DNA from: Cytobacillus firmus NBRC 15306
GTDB lineage: Bacteria > Bacillota > Bacilli > Bacillales > Cytobacillaceae
Assembly: GCF_001591465.1 (NCBI RefSeq)
Contig: NZ_BCUY01000006.1
Coordinates: forward strand, 36,114 to 100,113
Length of the DNA: 64,000 bases
Direction of reading: 5' to 3'
Both the position numbers and the translations under genes were made by a program. The notes under the pieces were generated by a model, which worked only from the letters and a program-made list of their open reading frames with translations, had not been told where the DNA came from and ran no database searches. Positions 57,996-64,000 of this stretch are shown here, piece after piece (the first letter of the stretch is position 1; the number at the start of each line of letters is the position of its first letter).

Positions 57996-59447
57996 TTAAT
58001 GGCTGATCACCTTTCTTTCGATGGAATCCTTCAGCTGGGCTCTGGCAATTTTTCCGCCGGCTGTGTAAGGCATTTCTTCAGTGAAGATCCATTTGCGCGG
58101 GATTTTGTAGGAGGCCAGATGATTTTTGCATAAACGTTTTAACTCCAGGGCATCTGTTTTGCCTTTAATAATCGCTACTGCTATTTGGCCCCAATATGGA
58201 TCCTTCATTCCAATCACAGCAGCCTCCTCAACAGCAGGGTGCTGGCTGATCACTTTTTCAATTTCCTCCGGGAAGATATTTATGGCACCATATAAAATCA
58301 TGTTTTTCTCCCGCCCGCTGATAAATAGGTATCCTTCATCATCAACATAGCCCATATCATCAACAGTTGCCCATCCATCTTGATCCTGTATCGTATGTAT
58401 TTTGTCATTTAATAGGTAACCATCGAAAATAAGATCGCTCCTGACATATATTTTCCCGATTTCATAGGGAGCGAGCTTTTCACCCTTTGTACCTCTGATT
58501 TCGATTTCAACTCCATGGCAAGGCTTCCCGACTGATTCTGCCTTCTGCTCATTCCCATGAAAGGTGATATAACTTAACTCACTGGCTCCATAAAACTCAA
58601 TCATCGAAAGCTTAGGAAACATTTTGCTGATTTCTTGTTTTGATGCTTCGTCCCATTTTGCTCCTGAAGAAATAATTTTGACAGGCTTCTCTATGATTCT
58701 CTTTTCTTTTAATATAGCTGACACCATAGTGGGAACCGTATAAAGTGCTGAGATTGGCCGCTCTTCAATATAAAAGAGGGCAAGGGCTGCATTGAATTTA
58801 TCGAGCAGATATACTGTTCCTCCTGTACACAGGGTACTTACCGCCCCATACAAAAAGTGAGAGTGGATGAGTGCCCCTGGAATCAGGACATGTTCCTTTT
58901 CATTCATTTTGAAATCATGCTCATTAACCTTGAAGCTGGCCGCCCAGGATTTATGGGAACGGATAAAAGCTTTTGGGCTGCCGGTCGTTCCTGAAGTAAA
59001 CCCCATATAAAATGGGCGGTTATTTTCTGAATCGGTGTGAAACGAAGTGCTCTGAGTGCTGATTTCTTCCATGGCATCCTCCCAGGTAAGCACGAAAGGG
59101 TGCAGGCGGGAAATCTGATCATAGTATTCTTTACCTGTAATCACGATAGTAGGATTGGATATTTCAATTCGCTGGCTAAGTTCTTCGGCTGTCCATTTTA
59201 AGTCGAAGGGTGCAGCTTTCCATCCAGCCATGGAGGCCCCTGTGAATAATTGCAGAAAAGGAATTCCATTTGGCAGCAGGATTGCTGCCGTTTTATTGGC
59301 TACAGGTAAAGAATGAAGCCAGTTAGCTGTTTTGCAGAGAAGAGAGCTCCATTCTTTATAGCTTAAAGTTTGGCTTTTCGAAATGATTGCGGCTTTATTC
59401 GGAGATTCTTCGGCGAATTTTTTGATATTTGCTGTAATATTCGACAA
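57996..59447 (-). CDS. yhfT: Acyl-CoA ligase (YhfT type)
   Basis: 483 residues, TTG start behind AAGGAGAGG. ANL-superfamily motifs: YMGFTSGTTGSPKAFIRSH near residue 150 (P-loop), EFYGASELSY near residue 285, WATVDDMGYVDDEGYLFISG near residue 365 (hinge Asp), and PYTAGGKIARAQL with the catalytic lysine. It activates a carboxylic acid as acyl-AMP then acyl-CoA. Genetic link to bioY and the BirA site suggests a fatty acid or pimelate-related role in biotin supply. Co-directional with bioY, gap 35 bp. Confidence 0.87.
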   Translation of the reverse strand: MSNITANIKKFAEESPNKAAIISKSQTLSYKEWSSLLCKTANWLHSLPVANKTAAILLPNGIPFLQLFTGASMAGWKAAPFDLKWTAEELSQRIEISNPTIVITGKEYYDQISRLHPFVLTWEDAMEEISTQSTSFHTDSENNRPFYMGFTSGTTGSPKAFIRSHKSWAASFKVNEHDFKMNEKEHVLIPGALIHSHFLYGAVSTLCTGGTVYLLDKFNAALALFYIEERPISALYTVPTMVSAILKEKRIIEKPVKIISSGAKWDEASKQEISKMFPKLSMIEFYGASELSYITFHGNEQKAESVGKPCHGVEIEIRGTKGEKLAPYEIGKIYVRSDLIFDGYLLNDKIHTIQDQDGWATVDDMGYVDDEGYLFISGREKNMILYGAINIFPEEIEKVISQHPAVEEAAVIGMKDPYWGQIAVAIIKGKTDALELKRLCKNHLASYKIPRKWIFTEEMPYTAGGKIARAQLKDSIERKVISH

Positions 59448-59482
59448 CGGGCTGTTCCTCTCCTTATGGAAAAGGAGACACC

Positions 59483-60046
59483 TTAAAGTGTCTCCAGAGA
59501 TTTAGAGAATTGCTTATTAATAATCGGATGCTTAAGCAGTCTGTATACCAGGAATGAGGCAAGAGTCGCTTTCAATACATCTCCCGGGATATAAACCAGG
59601 CTTAATTTAATTGCTTCTGCCAGTGGAATATCCATCATAAAGGCCTGTACTGGAATGCCAAACAGATAGATTAGGAATATTCCGACAGTCAGGTTTATGA
59701 GAAGGATATTCATTAACTTTAAAGTTTTGAAGTGTGAAAGTAAATAGCCGATCAAAAATGCTGTTACCGGGTAAGCAATTAAATAGCCGGCGCTGGGACC
59801 GAAGAAAACACCTATGCCGCCGCGTCCGCCCGATAATAAAGGAGCACCGGCAGCAACTAAGAGTAAAAACACTGCCATGCTGATTCCGCCAAGTCTGGCA
59901 CCTAAAATACCGCCGGCCAAAAGGACACCGAGTGTCTGTAAGGTAATTGGAACGGGTGTAAAAGATAGCATGATTGGCGGAACAAGCCCGAGTGCTCCCA
60001 TTACTGCTGCAAATAAAGCCACGTATGTCATCTCTTTAACTTTCAT
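59483..60046 (-). CDS. bioY: Biotin transporter BioY
   Basis: 187 residues, five to six membrane helices. BioY features: PITLQTLGVLLAGGILGARL near residue 35 and GGRGGIGVFFGPSAGYLIAY near residue 75. S-component of an ECF-type biotin importer. GGAGAGG site. A BirA-type operator lies 24 bp upstream of its start, so expression should rise under biotin limitation. Confidence 0.92.
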   Translation of the reverse strand: MKVKEMTYVALFAAVMGALGLVPPIMLSFTPVPITLQTLGVLLAGGILGARLGGISMAVFLLLVAAGAPLLSGGRGGIGVFFGPSAGYLIAYPVTAFLIGYLLSHFKTLKLMNILLINLTVGIFLIYLFGIPVQAFMMDIPLAEAIKLSLVYIPGDVLKATLASFLVYRLLKHPIINKQFSKSLETL

Positions 60047-60069
60047 AATACCTCTCCAATTCAGATTAA

Positions 60070-60100
60070 TAGGTTAACTGTTTTTATTTTATGGTTAACA
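60070..60100 (-). promoter_or_regulatory. BirA (biotin repressor) operator
   Basis: Reverse strand reads TGTTAACC, 14 bp, then GTTAACC: the long-spaced inverted repeat of Firmicute BirA sites. + strand copies are GGTTAAC at 60071 and GGTTAACA at 60092. Confidence 0.82.
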
Positions 60101-60205
60101 CAGAGGTTTGTCAACGTGATAGATAATATAGTTTACAATAAGATTGAGGAAAGAGTATTAAGCTTTTTCCTGCCAGATTAAGAAATTAGGGGGAAAATTA
60201 AGATG

Positions 60206-60232
60206 AAAAAACCCCCGAAAAGGTAACGGGGG
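60206..60232 (-). terminator. Terminator of the reverse membrane protein gene
   Basis: Reverse strand stem CCCCCGTT / cGGGGG with TTTTTT, 20 bp after the stop at 60252. Confidence 0.8.
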
Positions 60233-60251
60233 CAGCTTCACATGAAACATT

Positions 60252-60551
60252 TCATTTAACCTCAATGCCAAGCCAGGAAAGATAAATGGCCAAATTGCCG
60301 CCTTCATTCCAGCTGATACCGTCTAACATATATGTAATAAAAATAAAAAGCATATAGGTACCCAGCAAGAATGATATTTTTAAAATCTTATTTTCTGAAT
60401 GTTTCAGTATCCTTTTCCAAACAATATATATTAAGATTGGAAAGCCGAATACGCCAATAGGAAGCAGAAGTGCACCTATCGCAAAGAAGAACAAAACAAC
60501 TGATACAGTATAATAAATTCCGTAGCCCAGCAGCATCAAAGCAGCTGTCAC
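60252..60551 (-). CDS. Small membrane protein
   Basis: 99 residues as called from GTG 60551, with three membrane helices (LLGYGIYYTVSVVLFFFAIG, IGVFGFPILIYIVW, FLLGTYMLFIFITYM). The frame stays open upstream with QARPYFKYS. A GGGGAG site there is 6 bp before an ATT codon, and no ATG, GTG or TTG lies in between. The true start may be that ATT or the gene may be 5' damaged. Family unknown. Confidence 0.5.
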   Translation of the reverse strand: MTAALMLLGYGIYYTVSVVLFFFAIGALLLPIGVFGFPILIYIVWKRILKHSENKILKISFLLGTYMLFIFITYMLDGISWNEGGNLAIYLSWLGIEVK

Positions 60552-60839
60552 ACTATACTTAAAGTAGGGTCGTGCTTGAATTTTGATCTCCCCGTTTCTA
60601 ATTCAGACTCATATTATCTTTATACAAATACTCACATTAATAAGTCAATGTCTAATTTTAAGAATGTGCCGTAAATATATTCTTATGGGGTTAGGTTATG
60701 TTTAGATAGAATTCTTCTTTTATTATATGTAAAATAATGGTATAAAAGGTTTTTTTAGGAGGTAATATGTACACTTACGAGTCAATTTGCTTTTCCTGGG
60801 AATCGCTTTAAATCCAATATTCTTCTAACCCGTGAACCG

Positions 60840-61034
60840 ATGTTTTTATTTTTTCTGACTATCGGCAATCTAGTCATGACCAATATCAGCATGGTCATTC
60901 ACAGCAGGAAGGTGGATGGTGCTCAATCACCTGCAGACTTCACAGGGTATACACGAAGCTCTAATGTAAGGGCTATTATCTTTGGTGCATGTTACGCCAC
61001 CCTTATCTGTGGGTTAATACTATCTTTAGTCTAA
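60840..61034 (+). CDS. Small membrane protein, start uncertain
   Basis: About 64 residues from ATG 60840 with two hydrophobic helices (MFLFFLTIGNLVMTN; AIIFGACYATLICGLILSLV) flanking a polar loop (HSRKVDGAQSPADFTGYTRS). The frame stays open upstream (FAFPGNRFKSNILLTREP), toward an AGGAGGT site whose nearest ATG (about 60767) is in another frame, so a frameshift may have hit the 5' end. A terminator follows at once. Family not recognised. Confidence 0.5.
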   Translation: MFLFFLTIGNLVMTNISMVIHSRKVDGAQSPADFTGYTRSSNVRAIIFGACYATLICGLILSLV

Positions 61035-61066
61035 CCGCTCCATATATGTTATGGACGGTCCTTTTT
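61033..61066 (+). terminator. Terminator after the small membrane gene
   Basis: Stem ACCGCTCCATA / TATGGACGGT (one bulged base) then TTTTT. Confidence 0.75.
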
Positions 61067-61144
61067 CTGTTTAAATACTAGTTGACAGGTCGGAATAGTT
61101 GGTTATATAATGTGAATAATTAATTCTGAGGGAGGAACAATTGG

Positions 61145-61909
61145 ATGAATGAACGTTATCCTGTTTTGGACGGTGCAGAATCATTCTACTATGAAGGCAA
61201 TGAGATCGGGATCCTGATCACACATGGTTTTCTTGGTACTCCCCAGAGCGTGCGGTTTTTGGGGGAGTCATTTGCCAAGCTTGGCTATACAGTCCTTGCG
61301 CCAAGGCTAAAAGGCCACGGCACACATTATAAAGATATTGAAAGAACCACTCATGAGGATTGGTTTGCTGAAGCAGAAAAGGGTTATCAATTTCTAAAAG
61401 ACAGATGCACATCTGTTTATGCTGCAGGTCAATCGATGGGTGGCGCATTGACACTTTGGCTGGCTAATAAATATCCGGAAATTGCAGGTATTGTGTTAAT
61501 AAATGCCGCTCTCCGGGTTCCATGTTATGAATATTTAAAGGGGAAAACAAATCCCAGATACCTTGATGAAGGTGCACCAGATATTAAAAAAGAGGATGTA
61601 GAGGAAATTACGTACGGGAAAGTTCCGGTTCCCTCCATCTTCGAATTGCAGAAAATCATGGAAAGAACACCAGACTTATTACCATCCATTAAAACACCTG
61701 TATTAGGCTTTAAGTCGGTAGAAGATCATGTGGTGCCTGCAGAGTGTACAGATTTTATTTTGGAGAAGATTGGCTCCGTGAAAAAGAAAGCTATATCGCT
61801 CTATAACTCCTATCATGTGGCATCCATGGACAATGATAAAGAAAAGATTGTTAACATAACTCATCAGTATATTCAGCAGAATCAAGCAGGCAGCTTGTCC
61901 TTTGTGTAA
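61145..61909 (+). CDS. Alpha/beta hydrolase, carboxylesterase/monoacylglycerol lipase type
   Basis: 254 residues with a complete triad: Ser97 in YAAGQSMGGALTLW, Asp194 in FKSVEDHVVP and His224 in YNSYHVASMD, plus the oxyanion HGFLGTPQS near residue 30. It resembles Bacillus/Geobacillus Est30-type carboxylesterases (YvaK) and bacterial monoacylglycerol lipase, with a short cap. Cytosolic. GAGGGAGGA site. Confidence 0.87.
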   Translation: MNERYPVLDGAESFYYEGNEIGILITHGFLGTPQSVRFLGESFAKLGYTVLAPRLKGHGTHYKDIERTTHEDWFAEAEKGYQFLKDRCTSVYAAGQSMGGALTLWLANKYPEIAGIVLINAALRVPCYEYLKGKTNPRYLDEGAPDIKKEDVEEITYGKVPVPSIFELQKIMERTPDLLPSIKTPVLGFKSVEDHVVPAECTDFILEKIGSVKKKAISLYNSYHVASMDNDKEKIVNITHQYIQQNQAGSLSFV

Positions 61910-61925
61910 GGACGGGCTGTTTTTT
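61892..61925 (+). terminator. Terminator overlapping the esterase stop
   Basis: Stem AGC-TT-GTCCTT / AAGGAC-GG-GCT with TTTTTT tail; the stop codon lies in the loop. Confidence 0.65.
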
Positions 61926-62021
61926 ATGTCATGAAACCTTTTAAACATGATAACGTATAAAAAGAAAAGGGTATTCAGCCTGTAATACAGAATAAGACAG
62001 TATATTTTTCTAGGGAAGAAG

Positions 62022-62645
62022 ATGATGGAAATGAAGGCGAGAAGTAAATTGCTCCGTATGTACAAATTGCTTTCTATGGCACTTCACATTATATTTCAAA
62101 TTTACTGGTATAAATGGACCCGCAAATCAGAAGCAGAATGGGAAAAATTATGGTCTGGCATCGGGAAAAGATTCCGGACAACACTTTTTGAATTGGAAGG
62201 GCTGCTGATTAAGATTGGTCAGTTCATCAGCATTCGTTCTGATTTGCTTCCAAAAGCTTTCATCCAGGAGCTTCAAGGCCTTACGGATAAGGTGCCGCCA
62301 TCGGAATGGAGAGAAATCCAGACGATTTTAAACGAAGAGTGGGGGAGTGAACTCTCTAAAAAGGTGGTGGCGATTGAAAAAGAAGCCATTGCATCAGCAT
62401 CGATTGGGGAGGTATATAAAGGCGCTCTCCAGGACGGCTCAATTGTCGCCATTAAAGTACAGCGTCCTGATATTTTTCAGCTATTCATGCTAGGTTTAAC
62501 TGGGTCTGGCTTTGGCATTTATTTAGAAGAAATGCTGATCATGCAATTATCCGCAGGCATCGCAGCCATTGCGCTTGCAGGGTTTGGAGTAAACAGCTGG
62601 AGGCTGGGAAAATGGCTGAAATATATGCCAGAAAAACGGAGATAA
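62022..62645 (+). pseudogene. AarF/UbiB (ABC1) kinase gene with large in-frame internal deletion
   Basis: 207 codons; the family is about 540-560 residues. Residues 1-150 match the AarF N terminus (LIKIGQFISIRSDLLPKAFI, LQGLTDKVPPSEW) and the first kinase strands (ASASIGEVYKGALQDG, IVAIKVQRPDI with the Lys). Directly after this the chain passes to a two-helix membrane tail (LMIMQLSAGIAAIALAGFGV) as found at the C terminus of AarF proteins. The catalytic core is missing without loss of frame. It may still be expressed as a membrane stub (GGGAAGAAG site), but kinase activity is impossible. Confidence 0.72.
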
Positions 62646-62648
62646 TCA

Positions 62649-62674
62649 AAAGAGCCGAGTTTTGGCTCTTTTTT
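62649..62674 (+). terminator. Terminator after the AarF remnant
   Basis: Stem AAAGAGCC / GGCTCTTTT with T run. Confidence 0.8.
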
Positions 62675-62756
62675 ACTATTTTGATATATAACCAGCCAGA
62701 TTATGATAAAATAATTAGTTAGGTAAACAATTATTCGGAAAAGGAGAGTACTCAGT

Positions 62757-63719
62757 GTGCTGATTCAAATCAATAAACAACTGGAGAAAATGATGCCATT
62801 GATTACTCCAATAAGCGTGGTTCTAGGTGTTATGCTCGCTGGTTATATTAAGGATTTTGCTTTTATCATCCCTTGGGTTTTTGCGTTTATGACGTTTTCA
62901 GGAAGTCTGAACTCCAGTTTTAGCAGTTTAAAAGAAATCCTTCATCATCCAAAGCCGCTTTTCCTCATATTGTTTCTGCTTCATATTTTGATGCCTCTCT
63001 TTGCATGGAGCACAGGTAAACTTGCGTTTGGTGATGATTCATTAACTATTACCGGGCTGGTATTGGCTATGGCCATTCCGACCGGCATATCGAGCTTCAT
63101 CTGGGTTTCCATTTATCGCGGCAATATTCCGCTGACCTTGTCCATCATTCTGGTAGATACCTTTTTGTCACCATTTATTGTTCCGCTGACATTGTCGATA
63201 TTTTTCCAGAAATCTGTACAGATCGATGTTGTGCCGATGATGGCTGGATTATTCGGCATGATTGTTCTGCCTTCTTTTCTTGGCATGCTCTTCAATCAAT
63301 TCGCAGGAAATAGCGCTGCAGGCTTAAGCAGCCGTCTATCTCCTTTTTCTAAGCTAGGAATGGCCATTGTGGTCATGCTGAATGGAGCTGTTGTTGCCCC
63401 GTATCTGAAGGAGGTCAATCTTAAATTGATCCTCATCGGGATCACTGTATTTTGTGTGGCATTTATGGGCTATCTGATCGCTTTCATCATCGCAAATGTA
63501 CTGAAATACGATCAGGGCACAACTGTGGCTGTAACGTTTAATGGCGGCATGAGGAATATCAGCGTTGGCTCTGTCCTGGCAGTCACTTATTTCCCCGCTC
63601 CAGTTGCCGTTCCTGTAGTCATTGGCATGCTCTTTCAGCAGGTATTGGCATCCCTGTATGGGATTATAATGAAGCGTCATTTCAGCAGGAAGGTTCTGCA
63701 GAGAGGCCATTCTGTGTAA
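62757..63719 (+). CDS. Bile acid:sodium symporter (BASS) family transporter
   Basis: 320 residues, GTG start behind AAGGAGAG; nine to ten membrane helices. BASS landmarks are AFMTFSGSLNSSFSSLK near residue 45, LVLAMAIPTGISSFIWVSI near residue 105 and the discontinuous-helix segment TTVAVTFNGGMRNISVG near residue 260. Likely a sodium-coupled uptake system for an organic anion such as a keto acid or pantoate; substrate unknown. Monocistronic. Confidence 0.83.
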   Translation: MLIQINKQLEKMMPLITPISVVLGVMLAGYIKDFAFIIPWVFAFMTFSGSLNSSFSSLKEILHHPKPLFLILFLLHILMPLFAWSTGKLAFGDDSLTITGLVLAMAIPTGISSFIWVSIYRGNIPLTLSIILVDTFLSPFIVPLTLSIFFQKSVQIDVVPMMAGLFGMIVLPSFLGMLFNQFAGNSAAGLSSRLSPFSKLGMAIVVMLNGAVVAPYLKEVNLKLILIGITVFCVAFMGYLIAFIIANVLKYDQGTTVAVTFNGGMRNISVGSVLAVTYFPAPVAVPVVIGMLFQQVLASLYGIIMKRHFSRKVLQRGHSV

Positions 63720-63789
63720 GAATTTAGTTCCTTCCTGTTTCAGGAGTATATTTAGTTAGCAGATTGGAAATTTGGCTAAAAATCAGCCT

Positions 63790-63845
63790 TCTGCACATAA
63801 AAAAGCGGTATGCGCACATAAAAATTTTTTTCAATATAAAAGAGT
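63790..63845. repeat. Short GCACATAAA repeat, about 21-bp spacing
   Basis: GCACATAAA at 63793 and 63814 and a decayed CAATATAAA near 63832, similar in layout to the arrays at 14.4 and 51.7 kb. The rest of 63720-64000 is AT-rich; GGGGGATATG at the very end could be the start of the next gene. Confidence 0.5.
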
Positions 63846-64000
63846 GCCTTTCGCATGGAACGTTTTGTATATCAGCACTAATTTCCTCTGAAAAATGAAT
63901 TTAATGGCCCAATAGGCAATCAAATACATAAATTATATTAAATTTGCACAAAAAAGTGGATTTATCCCTATTAATTTCGGGTAGAATATCGGGGGATATG

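Noticed and set aside
1..64000. tRNA, rRNA or insertion sequence
   Set aside because: No cloverleaf-like, rRNA-like or transposase-like sequence was noticed on either strand by eye; a covariance-model search would settle small RNAs.

Overview
The window reads as a chromosomal segment of a mesophilic, spore-forming Bacillaceae bacterium, most like a Cytobacillus/Bacillus firmus-type genome. Supporting this are strong AGGAGG-type ribosome sites, frequent TTG and GTG starts, Bacillus-type families (DUF3231, YvrJ/DUF2922/DUF1659, YkvI, DUF1904, DUF3221, IDEAL), Fur, MntR and BirA operators of Bacillus type, and intergenic repeats of kinds common in Bacillaceae. No rRNA, tRNA, insertion sequence, prophage or CRISPR array is visible.

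Layout. 0-5.5 kb: cobalamin block (end of a corrinoid adenosyltransferase, a methyltransferase, a BtuCDF-type importer, and a ferredoxin-CbiX fusion). 5.5-7 kb: decayed genes and repeats. 7-12.2 kb: an RpiR-controlled cluster (M20 hydrolase, GNAT transferase, N-succinylamino acid racemase type enzyme, YkvI transporter) that fits a D- to L-amino-acid conversion pathway. 12.2-20 kb: mixed small genes, several broken, including a DsbA/FrnE-like gene whose first active-site cysteine codon is TGA. 20.4-25.6 kb: mannitol operon mtlA-mtlR-mtlD. 26.3-35.6 kb: GntR regulator, PotABCD-type ABC transporter and a split HcnABC/opine-oxidase-like flavin dehydrogenase with accessory enzymes, tied together by a shared palindrome. 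35.6-37.9 kb: small sigma factor, DUF1659/DUF2922/YvrJ and a winged-helix replication-like gene. 38-40 kb: small genes behind twin Fur boxes. 40.3-43.4 kb: manganese ABC transporter with a DtxR/MntR-type regulator. 43.6-47.9 kb: PlsY-like, GNAT-aminotransferase fusion, LtaS-like and a small membrane protein, probably a lipid or envelope operon that I cannot match to a described pathway. 48-56.7 kb: mixed genes (DinB, AraC, EamA, LLM oxidoreductase, LysM-amidase, DUF6944-like repeats). 56.9-60.1 kb: bioY-yhfT-yhfS behind a BirA operator. 60.2-63.7 kb: esterase, an internally deleted AarF kinase and a BASS transporter.

Two themes cut across the window. First, many genes carry single lesions (frameshifts in G runs, nonsense codons, in-frame internal deletions), so either the strain is shedding genes or the assembly holds base errors; this bears on the TGA call. 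Second, at least five intergenic gaps hold short tandem arrays with a period of either about 20.5 bp or about 52 bp. In four of them alternate units resemble each other more than neighbours do (41- or 104-bp dimers), although most arrays are unrelated in sequence. This shared architecture is the least explained structure in the window, together with the 43.6-47.9 kb operon.
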